Assembly (NCBI GenBank): GCA_934229275.1
Contig: CAKQDN010000001.1
Coordinates: forward strand, 50,915-114,914
DNA from: an uncultured Clostridia bacterium
GTDB lineage: Bacteria > Bacillota > Clostridia > Christensenellales > Pumilibacteraceae
Length of the DNA: 64,000 nt
Direction of reading: 5' to 3'
Both the position numbers and the translations under genes were made by a program. The notes under the pieces were generated by a model. It had not been told where the DNA came from and did not search any database. It saw only the letters and a list, made by a program, of their open reading frames with translations. Shown piece after piece: positions 26,331 through 34,720 of this stretch. The number at the start of each line of letters is the position of its first letter. Positions within the stretch are counted from its first letter, which is position 1.

Positions 26331-27158
26331 TCACAACCGAAATTGCTTTGCGTTCAGATACGCGAGCGGAGAATCCGGCTCGAAATCGAACTTAATTTCC
26401 TTTGCGGTAAGCCGCTGATAGCGTGATCCCGACGCGCGATTGACCTCGGAATTGCCATATTTGCCGTCGCCTATGATCGGCAGACCGTGAAAAGCGAGGC
26501 TTGCTCGGATCTGATGCGTAAATCCGCCCGAAATTTTAATTCGGAGCAGCGCCGTTTTGCCCGATTTTTTAATTACTTTATAATACGTTTCGGTTTTTTC
26601 GAACCCGGGTGCAGGTTGACTTTTAACGCGCACGAACTTTTTTTCGGCGTCTTTTTGCATGAAATCGACGAATACACCTTCGTTTTTTTCGGGAACGCCG
26701 TACACTTCCGCTTCGTAGAATTTTTGAACCCGACTTTTCCTGAACGCGTCCAGAAAGGAGTTGTACGCGACCTGATTTTTCGCGAACATCACCAGTCCCG
26801 ACGTGTTTCGGTCGATTCTGTGAACCGGAATAACCGTTTTCCCGGCAGCCTTTAATAAATCGGCAACGTTGTTTTCGCCGTCGCAAACCTCGATTTGCTT
26901 GCCCTTATTGACAAAAAGCACGTTTTCGTCCTCGTAAAAAATCGAAAAATTGCTCTTAATCGCGTCGTCGGGCAGGAAAACGGTAACTTCGTCGCCCTCG
27001 TAAACGTCTATGTTCTGCTTTTGGCGCGCGCCGTTTACAATGACGTCTTTTTTGCGAAGAGCGGCGGATAAAGCGGAGTAGGTGGCGTTACCCGAGTTTT
27101 TTTCAAGCGATTTAAGCAGTTTTTCGCTGCGACCGACTGTGTACGTTATCTTTTTCAT
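26331..27158 (-). CDS. RluA-family pseudouridine synthase, predicted leaderless
   Basis: 275-aa RNA-modifying enzyme that converts uridine to pseudouridine in rRNA or tRNA. An N-terminal S4-like RNA-binding part (SAALRKKDVIVNGAR, residues 31-45) precedes the catalytic domain. The signature HRIDRNTSGL has catalytic D116, and the later GLPIIGDGKYGN motif is present. Which RNA site it modifies cannot be read from sequence. The minus-strand promoter TTGCAT-N17-TACAAT ends six bases before the ATG and there is no Shine-Dalgarno, so transcription should begin at or next to the A of the start codon. Confidence 0.92.
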   Translation of the reverse strand: MKKITYTVGRSEKLLKSLEKNSGNATYSALSAALRKKDVIVNGARQKQNIDVYEGDEVTVFLPDDAIKSNFSIFYEDENVLFVNKGKQIEVCDGENNVADLLKAAGKTVIPVHRIDRNTSGLVMFAKNQVAYNSFLDAFRKSRVQKFYEAEVYGVPEKNEGVFVDFMQKDAEKKFVRVKSQPAPGFEKTETYYKVIKKSGKTALLRIKISGGFTHQIRASLAFHGLPIIGDGKYGNSEVNRASGSRYQRLTAKEIKFDFEPDSPLAYLNAKQFRL

Positions 27159-27164
27159 GCTTTA

Positions 27165-27193
27165 ATTGTACTAAAAAACGCCTCAAAATGCAA
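27165..27193 (-). promoter_or_regulatory. Promoter of the rluA-like gene, six bases from ATG
   Basis: Minus strand TTGCAT (27193-27188), 17-base spacer, TACAAT (27170-27165), then TAAAGC and ATG. It implies a leaderless mRNA. Confidence 0.6.
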
Positions 27194-27294
27194 TCGTTTT
27201 TGCCGTTTTTACCCGAAAACTCCTCTCATTCCGACTTTTATCGGCTTCAACGGAAAATTTTTACGAAAAAATTCGGAGAATATTAAAAAAACGC

Positions 27295-27348
27295 TTGACA
27301 AATGCTTGCAACCGTCATATAATATAAACAGTTGAACAATCATTCAAC
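27295..27348 (+). promoter_or_regulatory. Promoter and CadC/SmtB-type operator of the metal operon
   Basis: Perfect TTGACA (27295) and TATAAT (27318) with a 17-base spacer. Just downstream is an inverted repeat GTTGAA-N6-TTCAAC (27331-27348), matching the TGAA...TTCA core of SmtB/CadC operators. A bound repressor would block promoter clearance. Confidence 0.8.
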
Positions 27349-27398
27349 CGTTCAATCAAAATAAACCGCAAATAAGAACAAACGGGAGGTAAACAGCA

Positions 27399-27773
27399 GT
27401 GACGGACGAAAAGACAACGATAAACGACGAAGAGTGCGAATGTGAGCACGTTCACAGCGACGTAGTCGAGTACGTCGAAAACGTACTGCCGGACGAAGAA
27501 GTGCTGTACGAAATAGCGGAACTGTTCAAAGTTTTCGGCGACTCGACCCGAACGCGCATAATATCCGCTCTGTTCGAAAAAGAACTGTGCGTATGCGACA
27601 TTGCGGATCTGCTGCACATGACCAAATCCGCCGTTTCGCACCAACTGCGGACGCTCAGGCAGACCAAAATAGTAAAAAGCAGACGAAGCGGAAAAGAAAT
27701 TTTCTACTCGCTGGACGACGAACACATTAAAAAGATTTATCAGATGGCACTCGAACATCTGAAGGAGGACTAA
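27399..27773 (+). CDS. cadC: CadC/SmtB-type metal-responsive repressor
   Basis: 124-aa ArsR-family sensor for Cd/Pb/Zn. Both known metal-site types are visible: a Cys-rich N-terminus (ECECEH) with the alpha-3 CxC in ELCVCDIADLL, and the alpha-5 site D-x-H-(x10)-H-x2-E in DEHIKKIYQMALEHLKE. The helix-turn-helix is MTKSAVSHQLRTLRQTKIV. The start is GTG at 27399, ten bases after GGGAGG. It is first in an operon with the HMA protein (three-base gap) and the CPx ATPase, and probably represses this operon through the operator at 27331. Confidence 0.9.
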   Translation: MTDEKTTINDEECECEHVHSDVVEYVENVLPDEEVLYEIAELFKVFGDSTRTRIISALFEKELCVCDIADLLHMTKSAVSHQLRTLRQTKIVKSRRSGKEIFYSLDDEHIKKIYQMALEHLKED

Positions 27774-27776
27774 CTC

Positions 27777-27995
27777 ATGAAAAAGGTAATCAGACTCGAA
27801 GATCTGGACTGCGCAAACTGCGCTGCCGAAATGGAAAACTGCATCAGAAAAATCAACGGAATCAACTCCGCGTCGGTTAGTTTCATGAACCAGAAAATGA
27901 TTCTCGAAATCGAAGAAGATCGCGCCGACGAAATCCTTAAAGAAGTCAAAAAAGTGTGCGCTAAGGTCGAACCCGACTGCGTACTTCATATTTAA
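27777..27995 (+). CDS. Free-standing heavy-metal-associated (HMA) domain protein
   Basis: 72-aa ferredoxin-like metal carrier. The metal loop is LDCANCAAEME (Cys at residues 11 and 14), the DCANCA form common in Zn/Cd/Pb ATPase domains rather than the GMTCxxC of copper chaperones. The fold matches one HMA domain (beta-alpha-beta-beta-alpha-beta). A strong AAGGAGG lies at the end of cadC. It is encoded two bases before the ATPase gene, which itself lacks any N-terminal HMA domain, so this protein probably supplies that function in trans. Confidence 0.9.
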   Translation: MKKVIRLEDLDCANCAAEMENCIRKINGINSASVSFMNQKMILEIEEDRADEILKEVKKVCAKVEPDCVLHI

Positions 27996-27997
27996 TC

Positions 27998-29869
27998 ATG
28001 AAAAAACTGTCGAAAAACAAACAAACTCTTATAAGAATTGCCGTTGCGGCTGTTTTGCTCGCGGCGGGAATGACGCTCGATCACTTGGGATTCTTTTGGA
28101 GCGCGTTCGCGGCGTACGTTGTCGGCTATATCGTCGTCGGCTACGACGTCATCATAAAAGCGGCGAAAAACATCGCTCGCGGCAGAGTGTTCGACGAAAA
28201 CTTCCTTATGATCGTGGCGTCGGTCGGCGCGTTCTGCGTTGAAGAATTCCCCGAAGCGGTCGCCGTGCTTACGCTCTATCAACTGGGCGAAGTATTCCAG
28301 CGTTATGCAGTCGGCAAATCGCGCGGCAGCATATCTTCGCTGCTCGAACTGCGCCCCGACTGCGCTTACGTTCTGCGCGGCGGCGAAGAAGTTAAAGTCG
28401 AACCCGAAGAAGTGTCCGTAGGCGAAATAATCGTCGTGCACGTCGGCGACAGAATACCGCTTGACGGAGTAGTAGAGAGCGGCAGTACCTATCTCGACGT
28501 TAAAGCCCTCACGGGCGAATCAGTTCCCGTGGAAGTAAAAGAAGGCGACGGCGTGCTTTCCGGCAGTATAAATCAGGCGGGAGTGATTCACGTCCGCACC
28601 ACCACCGAGTACGAAGGCAGCACGGTCGCGCGTATTCTCGACCTTGCCGAAAACGCGGCGGACAAAAAGGCGAAAGCGGAGAACTTCATTTCTCGTTTTG
28701 CACTCGTGTACACGCCTATCGTGGTCGCGCTTGCCGTGCTTGTGGGCGTAATTCCGCCTCTTTTCAATCACGACTGGATGCGCTGGATCAAAGTCGCGCT
28801 CAACTTCCTCGTCGTGTCCTGCCCGTGCGCGATAGTAATAAGCGTTCCGATGGCGTTCTTCTGCGGAATAGGAGCGGCTTCACGCTGCGGACTGCTGGTT
28901 AAAGGCAGCAACTATGTGGAAATGCTTGCCCGTGCGAACGTGTTCGCCATGGACAAAACCGGAACGATAACCAAAGGCGAATTCTCCGTGTCCGAAGTGC
29001 TTCCTGCCGAGAACAGAGCGGAAATTCTCTCGCTTGCCGCGATTGCCGAAAGCGCGTCGCTGCACCCCATTGCGCTCGCGGTCAAAAAGGAAGCGAACGT
29101 TTCGGCAGACGGCTGGGATATAAAGGAAATAAGCGGTAAAGGCACGATTGCGACCCGCGGAAACGACGTAATTCTTGCCGGTAACGCCAAACTCATGAAC
29201 GACAACGGCGTTGCGTTCACTCCCGTCGATTTGTTCGGAAGCGTCGTGTACGTTGCCGAAAACGGCGAATATAAAGGCGTCGTGATCGTCCGCGACACGC
29301 TTAAAGAGGGCGCGGCTCAGGCGATTGCCGACCTTAAAAAGCGCGGAGCGAAAACGGTTATGCTCACCGGCGACAACAAACGCACCGCTCTGCACGTCGG
29401 AGAGGAAGCAGGCGTCGACGAAGTGTATGCCGAACTTTTGCCCGGCGATAAAGTGGAAAAAATCGAAAGCCTTATCGCGAACAAGAAAAAAGGCGACGTG
29501 GTTGCCTACCTCGGCGACGGTATAAACGACGCACCTTCGCTCGTTCGCGCGGACGTCGGTATCGCGATGGGCAGCATCGGAAGCGACAGCGCGGTCGAAG
29601 CCGCCGACGCAGTACTTATGTACGGCGATCTGCGCATGCTCGACAAAGCCGCCGCCGTGTGCCGCAAAACGCTGCGCATAGTAAAGGAAAACATCGTCTT
29701 GTCGCTGGTCGTGAAAATCGGCATAATGGTGCTGTCCGTCGCCGGTCTCGGCAATATGTGGCTGTCCGTTTCGGGGGACGTGGGCGTTGCGATTCTTGCA
29801 ATACTTAACGCGCTCCGCCTGTCGCTCGGAAAAGACAAACAGCAGAAAAACGCAAAAAATAAGGCGTAA
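27998..29869 (+). CDS. cadA: P1B-type heavy-metal ATPase (Zn/Cd/Pb exporter type), without HMA domain
   Basis: 623-aa membrane pump. Transmembrane helices flank the actuator (LTGESVPVEV), the metal-binding CPC motif in VVSCPCAIVIS (C275, C277), the phosphorylation site DKTGTITKG (D319), the HP motif in SLHPIALAV, MLTGDNKRTA and GDGINDAPSL. CPC together with the cadC-type regulator suggests Zn2+/Cd2+/Pb2+ export. Most CadA/ZntA proteins carry one or two fused N-terminal HMA domains; here the protein starts directly with the first membrane helices and the HMA domain is a separate gene. The AAGGAGG-like site is absent; the HMA stop is two bases upstream, suggesting coupling. Confidence 0.93.
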   Translation: MKKLSKNKQTLIRIAVAAVLLAAGMTLDHLGFFWSAFAAYVVGYIVVGYDVIIKAAKNIARGRVFDENFLMIVASVGAFCVEEFPEAVAVLTLYQLGEVFQRYAVGKSRGSISSLLELRPDCAYVLRGGEEVKVEPEEVSVGEIIVVHVGDRIPLDGVVESGSTYLDVKALTGESVPVEVKEGDGVLSGSINQAGVIHVRTTTEYEGSTVARILDLAENAADKKAKAENFISRFALVYTPIVVALAVLVGVIPPLFNHDWMRWIKVALNFLVVSCPCAIVISVPMAFFCGIGAASRCGLLVKGSNYVEMLARANVFAMDKTGTITKGEFSVSEVLPAENRAEILSLAAIAESASLHPIALAVKKEANVSADGWDIKEISGKGTIATRGNDVILAGNAKLMNDNGVAFTPVDLFGSVVYVAENGEYKGVVIVRDTLKEGAAQAIADLKKRGAKTVMLTGDNKRTALHVGEEAGVDEVYAELLPGDKVEKIESLIANKKKGDVVAYLGDGINDAPSLVRADVGIAMGSIGSDSAVEAADAVLMYGDLRMLDKAAAVCRKTLRIVKENIVLSLVVKIGIMVLSVAGLGNMWLSVSGDVGVAILAILNALRLSLGKDKQQKNAKNKA

Positions 29870-29893
29870 AACACGAATAAAACGGAGCAAAGT

Positions 29894-30580
29894 ATGCGGT
29901 TTTGCAGATGTGAAATGCTTATAGGAGCGGATGCGCTCGAAAAACTTAAAAATTCGTCCGTGGCGGTGTTCGGCGTGGGCGGAGTCGGCGGCTACGTCGT
30001 CGAAACGCTGACGAGAAGCGGCGTGGGCAAAATGGCGATAGTCGATAAAGACGTCGTCGACGAAAGCAATATCAACCGCCAGATAGTCGCGCTCACGAGC
30101 ACGATAGGCAAGAGTAAGGTTGACGTCATGAAAAGCCGCATGCTCGATATAAATCCCGAAGTCACGGTCGAGGCGTATAAAGAGTTCTATCTGCCCGAAA
30201 ACGCCGATTTTATCGACCTGACCTCGTTCGATTACGTCGTGGACGCCATCGACAACGTTACGGCTAAAATTGAACTCATCAAACGCTGCAAAGCGGCAGG
30301 CGTTCCGATTATAAGCGCAATGGGAGCCGGCAACAAACTCGATCCGTCGCGCATAGAAATAACCGATATTTCACGCACGTCCGTTTGTCCGCTCGCGAAA
30401 GTCGTAAGAAGGAAACTTGCCGAACTCGGCGTTCGCGACGTACTCGTGGCTTATACCAAGGAGTCGCCCTCGAACGCGTCCGGAGGCAGAACGCCTGCAA
30501 GCATGATGCCCGTCCCTGCAACCATGGGTATCGCGATTGCAAGCAGGGTAATCCGCGACCTTACCTTTTTGGAAAAATAG
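29894..30580 (+). CDS. tcdA: tRNA threonylcarbamoyladenosine dehydratase TcdA (E1-like)
   Basis: 228-aa ThiF/MoeB-type enzyme that cyclises t6A37 in ANN-decoding tRNAs to ct6A using ATP. The glycine-rich nucleotide site GVGGVGGY is at residues 26-33, and the adenylation-site residues DESNINRQ and DAIDN follow. The C-terminal block SAMGAGNKLDP, TSVCPLAKVVRR and the MMPVPATMG ending are typical of TcdA/CsdL. It follows the metal ATPase by 24 bases with its own GGAG site, so it may share the operon transcript, though the functions are unrelated. Confidence 0.93.
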   Translation: MRFCRCEMLIGADALEKLKNSSVAVFGVGGVGGYVVETLTRSGVGKMAIVDKDVVDESNINRQIVALTSTIGKSKVDVMKSRMLDINPEVTVEAYKEFYLPENADFIDLTSFDYVVDAIDNVTAKIELIKRCKAAGVPIISAMGAGNKLDPSRIEITDISRTSVCPLAKVVRRKLAELGVRDVLVAYTKESPSNASGGRTPASMMPVPATMGIAIASRVIRDLTFLEK

Positions 30581-30658
30581 GCACCGTACTTTTTTGAAAA
30601 AAAAGCAGGCAAAAAACTTTTGAGTCAGGGTGGTAGTAGACGCACTTTTGACTTCTTT

Positions 30659-30680
30659 TGTAGGTACAGGCGTCCGGTTG
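30659..30680 (+). repeat. Module A, shortened copy
   Basis: Matches TGTAGGTACAGGCGTCCG-type left half and breaks off before CTGTCC, passing directly into a D module. Confidence 0.6.
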
Positions 30681-30944
30681 TTTTTTGTAAAAAAGCAGGC
30701 AAAAAACTTTTGAGATAAGTAAATAGTAAAATAAGGTTGGTTATTCTGCTTGAACGTTGCAGGTAACCAACCTTGTTTTTTTATTTTTGTATGGAGAGCG
30801 CACATTTAAAGCCTCTCACTCCGGGAGAGGTGACGGCGATAGCCGACGGAGAGGGTTTAAAAAGGTTAAGATAGAAAAACAACTAAAATATTCAAATGCA
30901 CACCTGACTTAAAAGTTTTTGTTTTGCTTTTTACAAAAAGTAAA

Positions 30945-30973
30945 CGGACAGCCAACGGACGCCTGTCCCTACA
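30945..30973 (-). repeat. Module A copy
   Basis: Full 29-nt copy of the GTTGGCTGTCCG variant on the minus strand, abutting a D module. Confidence 0.8.
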
Positions 30974-31215
30974 ATAATAGTATAATTTTGTTTTGTTCCG
31001 CACCAATGACCTTATTACGTAGGGGAGGGGTTCCCCCTCCCGCATACTTTAAAACCGACCGATTTAAAGCCTCCTTTGCTTTGCAAGGGAGGTGGATTCG
31101 AGCGATAGCGAGAAGATGGTGGGATTATAATTGCATTGTGTTGTGTAACAAAGAAGAAAAATTTGCGTGGCATAAAAATTTCACATAAAAAAATATATAA
31201 AAAGACGCAATTTAC

Positions 31216-31245
31216 TTGACAAAGTCGAGTGGGGGTGGGTATAAT
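31216..31245 (+). promoter_or_regulatory. Promoter for the LRR lipoprotein
   Basis: Perfect TTGACA at 31216 and TATAAT at 31240 with an 18-base G-rich spacer. Confidence 0.75.
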
Positions 31246-31296
31246 AATCTTAATTATATATTCTATATGTATACACTTATGAAAGGAGAAGAACCT

Positions 31297-33933
31297 ATGA
31301 AAAAAATTTTTAAAATCGCCTTAACAGCGATATTATGTTGTTTGACTCTCGCAACGATCTCGACGCTTTCGGCGTGCAAGTGCGAACACGAGTGGAGCGA
31401 ATGGACTACGCTCACCGCGGCGACGTGCGAGACGGAAGGCGTTATGACGCGTTCGTGCAGTAAGTGCGGAGAAAAAGAACAAAAGCCCGTGTCGGCACTC
31501 GGGCATATCGAAGTAACGGATAAAGCGGTCGCAGCAACCTGCACAACCGCCGGAAAAACAGAGGGAAAACATTGTTCTCGCTGCAATAAAGTATTTGTAG
31601 AGCAGGAAGAAGTAAAAGCCCTTGGACACGCAGAAGTAACCGACGCAGCAGTAGCGGCGACTTGCACAACAACCGGCTTAACCGAAGGCAAACACTGCGG
31701 TCGCTGCAATGAAATACTGTTAAAGCAGGAAACCGTAAAAGCACTCGGACACGCAGAAGTGATTGATAAAGCGGTCGCTGCAACTTGTACAACAACCGGC
31801 TTAACCGAAGGCAAACACTGCAGCCGTTGTAATAAAGTACTTGTAAAGCAAGAAACCATAAAAGCGCTCGGTCACGTAGAAGTGACCGATGCAGCAGTAG
31901 CGGCAACTTGCACAAAAACAGGTTTGACCGAAGGTAAGCACTGCGGTCGCTGTAATGAAGTGCTTGTAAAACAGGAAACGACAAAAGCGCTTGGTCATAA
32001 AAACAAAAACGGAATATGCTTAATTTGCAACGAGGATATTTCTACAAAGGGATTGGAATATCTTGACGGAGCAGAAGAAAACACGCTTATTGTTGCCGGA
32101 ATAGGCACCGCAACGGATAAAAACATTATAATCCCCGCTGTTTACGATGGTAAAAAGGTTGTTGCGATAGGAAATAATTGCTTTAGTGGCAAAAACATTG
32201 TTTCCGTAGATATTCCCGACAGCGTAACGAGCATAGGATATCAAGCGTTCTATGATTGCGGCAGTCTGACAGGCATATACATAAGCGATTTAACTGCATG
32301 GTGCAAGATTGATGGGTTGTCCTATCTTATGGGTTATGGCTCATCAAACAAGAAACTGTATCTGAATAATGAACTTATTACCGAACTAATTATTCCGGAT
32401 AGCGTAACGAGTATAGGAGAGAGTGCGTTCTTCGGTTGCAGCAGCATAAAAACCATAACCATTCCGAATAGTGTAACGAGTATAGGAGGTTGGGCGTTCT
32501 CCAGATGCAGCAGTCTGACGAGCATAACGATCCCGGATAGTGTAACGAGTATAGGAGGTTGGGCGTTCTCCAGATGCAGCAGCCTGACAAGCGTAACCAT
32601 ACCGGATAGCGTAACGAGTATAGGAGAGAGTGCGTTCTCCGGTTGCAGCAGCCTGACAAGCGTAACCATACCGGATAGCGTAACGAGTATAGGAGAGAGT
32701 GCGTTCTCCGGTTGCAGCAGCATAAAAACCATAACCATCCCAGACAGCGTAATGAGTATAGGGGAGAGTGCGTTCTATGGTTGTGATAAACTGATACAAA
32801 AGGAAAACGGGATATATTATGTTGACGGTTGGGTTGTCGATGCAAATACTAGTATAGCAAAGGCTGCCATAAAAGAAGGAACGCGCGGCATTGCAGACAG
32901 TGCGTTCTGGGGTTGTATCAGTCTTACAAGCATAACCATTCCGTTTGTCGGAGAGAAAAAAGACGGAAGCGGTAATACAAACTTTGGATATATTTTCGGC
33001 TCCGGAAGTTATTATAGTAAAAATAGCGACGTTCCGAAATCTCTCAAAAAGGTCATTATAACCGGGGGAGAAAAAATAGGAAGCAACGCGTTCTCCAGAT
33101 GCGACAGTCTGACAAGCATAATGATCCCGAACAGCGTGACGAGCATAGGAAGTAATGCGTTCTACGGTTGCAGCAGCCTGACAAGCATAACGATCCCTGA
33201 TAGTGTGACGAATATAGGATTTGGTGCGTTCTCCGGCTGTGATAAATTAAGACAGTATGAAAACGGAATATACTATGTTAGCGGTTGGGTTGTCGGTGCA
33301 AATACTAGTATAGCAAAGGCTACCATAAAAGAAGGAACGCGCGGCATTGCAAACAGTGCGTTCTTTTATAGCAGCAATTGCCGGATACTGACGAGCATAA
33401 CGATTCCGAACAGCGTGACGAGCATAGGAGATTATGCGTTCCAATACTGCAGCAGCCTGACAAGCATAACGATCCCGGATAGTGTGACGAGTATAGGAAG
33501 TGGTGCGTTCTCTGGTTGCAGCAAACTGACAAGTATAACGGTAGATAATAAGAACACAAAATATCATAGTGAAGGCAATTGCTTGATTGAAACCGAAGCA
33601 AAAACGTTGATTTTTGGTTGTAAAAATAGTGTAATTCCCGCAGACGGAAGCGTAACGCGGATAGAAACTGCTGCGTTCTCCGGCTGCAGCAGCCTGACTA
33701 GCATAACGATTCCGAACAGTGTGACGAGCATAGGAAGTAATGCGTTCTATGACTGCAGCAATCTTATAAGCATAACGATACCGAACAGCGTGACGAGCAT
33801 AGAACGTAGTGCGTTCAGCGGTTGCAGCAGCCTTAAAGAAGTCAATTACAAAGGGACGGAAGAACAGTGGAATAAGATTAAGATTTACGATGGTAATGAT
33901 TATTTACTAGAAGCAAAAAGAAATTATATTTAA
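31297..33933 (+). CDS. Surface lipoprotein with tandem Cys repeats and BspA-type leucine-rich repeats
   Basis: 878 aa. The lipoprotein signal ends in LSAC with Cys27. Residues about 28-228 hold five repeats of about 39 residues with the pattern ATCTTTGLTEGKHCxRCN...ALGH, each with three Cys (a zinc-ribbon-like or disulfide module). From about residue 250 to 860 there are more than a dozen TpLRR/LRR_5 repeats of about 23 residues (SxTIPDSVTSIGxxAFxGC), interrupted by segments such as ENGIYYVDGWVVDAN. This family is usually exposed and adhesive. The ATG at 31297 has AAAGGAG. DNA repeats are very recent, including an exact 69-bp tandem copy, so the repeat number may vary between strains. Confidence 0.88.
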   Translation: MKKIFKIALTAILCCLTLATISTLSACKCEHEWSEWTTLTAATCETEGVMTRSCSKCGEKEQKPVSALGHIEVTDKAVAATCTTAGKTEGKHCSRCNKVFVEQEEVKALGHAEVTDAAVAATCTTTGLTEGKHCGRCNEILLKQETVKALGHAEVIDKAVAATCTTTGLTEGKHCSRCNKVLVKQETIKALGHVEVTDAAVAATCTKTGLTEGKHCGRCNEVLVKQETTKALGHKNKNGICLICNEDISTKGLEYLDGAEENTLIVAGIGTATDKNIIIPAVYDGKKVVAIGNNCFSGKNIVSVDIPDSVTSIGYQAFYDCGSLTGIYISDLTAWCKIDGLSYLMGYGSSNKKLYLNNELITELIIPDSVTSIGESAFFGCSSIKTITIPNSVTSIGGWAFSRCSSLTSITIPDSVTSIGGWAFSRCSSLTSVTIPDSVTSIGESAFSGCSSLTSVTIPDSVTSIGESAFSGCSSIKTITIPDSVMSIGESAFYGCDKLIQKENGIYYVDGWVVDANTSIAKAAIKEGTRGIADSAFWGCISLTSITIPFVGEKKDGSGNTNFGYIFGSGSYYSKNSDVPKSLKKVIITGGEKIGSNAFSRCDSLTSIMIPNSVTSIGSNAFYGCSSLTSITIPDSVTNIGFGAFSGCDKLRQYENGIYYVSGWVVGANTSIAKATIKEGTRGIANSAFFYSSNCRILTSITIPNSVTSIGDYAFQYCSSLTSITIPDSVTSIGSGAFSGCSKLTSITVDNKNTKYHSEGNCLIETEAKTLIFGCKNSVIPADGSVTRIETAAFSGCSSLTSITIPNSVTSIGSNAFYDCSNLISITIPNSVTSIERSAFSGCSSLKEVNYKGTEEQWNKIKIYDGNDYLLEAKRNYI
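32581..32718 (+). repeat. Exact 69-bp tandem duplication in the LRR region
   Basis: Bases 32581-32649 and 32650-32718 are identical and encode one complete 23-residue leucine-rich repeat each. Neighbouring repeats are slightly diverged copies. Confidence 0.9.
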
Positions 33934-33974
33934 TAAATATGTTTTCGATAATTTGAATAACGATATGTCAAAAG

Positions 33975-34002
33975 CACGGCGAGAGAATCGTCGTGTTTTT
34001 TT
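33975..34002 (+). terminator. Terminator after the LRR lipoprotein
   Basis: Stem CACGGCGA/TCGTCGTG with a five-base loop, followed by seven T. Confidence 0.8.
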
Positions 34003-34022
34003 GTGTAGTTAAGGGGGGGGAT

Positions 34023-34073
34023 AACCCTCTTCGTCGGCTAATGCCGCCACGCACACCCTTCGGGCGAGGCTTT
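34023..34073 (-). repeat. Module B, diverged inverted copy
   Basis: Same layout as the B module at 20288-20338 (CCCTCTTCGTCGGCT ... GGGCGAGGCTTT), between the lipoprotein terminator and bioY. Confidence 0.6.
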
Positions 34074-34085
34074 GAAACGGTCGAT

Positions 34086-34116
34086 AAAGCGCATTCTCTT
34101 CGATGGGAAAATGCGC
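34086..34116 (-). terminator. Candidate terminator after bioY
   Basis: Stem GCGCATTTTC/GAGAATGCGC on the minus strand, followed by a weak T stretch (TTTATCG). Confidence 0.4.
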
Positions 34117-34144
34117 TGCTTTACGCATGCACTTTTATCGAAAG

Positions 34145-34714
34145 TCAGCGAGCGAGGTTTTTGTTGATAATCGGAGTGACTTTGAAGGCGATAATTGCCG
34201 CGATAAAGCACAAAACTGCGTCTTTCGGGATATAGAGAAGGTTGTATGTGACGGCGGCGAACCACACGTTCGTGTTGCCGAGGTAGAATCGCCAGATGAG
34301 CAGAAAGTAGGGAATTCCGACGACGTAACAAACGGCGCAAGCCGAAAGCGCGGCGACGATATAGCGTGAAAAGCGCGCGTTTTCGCTCTTTCCGCGAATA
34401 AGTCCGGCAGTCAGCGCGGCGATCGGAAAGCCCAGAATATACCCGAACGTGGGTGACGTAACGCAGGCAAATCCGCCCTTACCGCCGGCAAAAACGGGCA
34501 GCCCGATAAGTCCTAAAAGGACGTATACAAGCATTGCCGCCGTACCTCTTTTTGCACCGAGCAGCAGTCCTGCAAGCACGCATATCACTGTCTGAAATGT
34601 AAGCGGCACGGGATAGAACGGCACTGAAACGTACAGCGTGAATATGATCATGAGCGCGACGAAAACGGCGATGTAGACAAGATTTTTGGTTATGTTTGCG
34701 GCTGAAATTTTCAT
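34145..34714 (-). CDS. bioY: BioY, substrate-binding subunit of an ECF biotin transporter, predicted leaderless
   Basis: 189-aa membrane protein with about six helices. BioY features include VPFYPVPLTFQT, a glycine-rich PVFAGGKGG loop and SPTFGYILGFP. It captures biotin; the energising ECF module (EcfA/EcfA'/EcfT) is not in this window and is presumably shared. The gene stands alone. Its promoter -10 ends six bases before the ATG and no ribosome site exists, so the transcript should be leaderless. The promoter overlaps a BirA-type operator, so it should be repressed when biotin is plentiful. Confidence 0.95.
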   Translation of the reverse strand: MKISAANITKNLVYIAVFVALMIIFTLYVSVPFYPVPLTFQTVICVLAGLLLGAKRGTAAMLVYVLLGLIGLPVFAGGKGGFACVTSPTFGYILGFPIAALTAGLIRGKSENARFSRYIVAALSACAVCYVVGIPYFLLIWRFYLGNTNVWFAAVTYNLLYIPKDAVLCFIAAIIAFKVTPIINKNLAR

Positions 34715-34720
34715 ACGCTC

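Larger units (their letters stand above)
30581..31215. repeat. Repeat mosaic between tcdA and the LRR lipoprotein
   Basis: No credible gene. In order: D (30589-30626), shortened A (30659-30680), D (30683-30718), E (30731-30782), B (30808-30857), D inverted (30907-30943), A (30945-30973, minus), F (31019-31053, GGGAGGGG/CCCCTCCC) and G (31066-31128). The first half repeats the D-A-D-E-B order seen at 25.9-26.28 kb. Confidence 0.8.

Noticed and set aside
30371..30805. 144-residue minus-strand frame overlapping tcdA end and repeats
   Set aside because: Repeat translation plus antisense of tcdA.
31442..31984. Minus-strand frames opposite the Cys-repeat and LRR region
   Set aside because: Periodic shadow frames of a repeat protein on the plus strand.
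32400..33830. Regularly spaced DNA repeats resembling a CRISPR array
   Set aside because: They are in-frame 69-base leucine-rich repeat codons of a lipoprotein.
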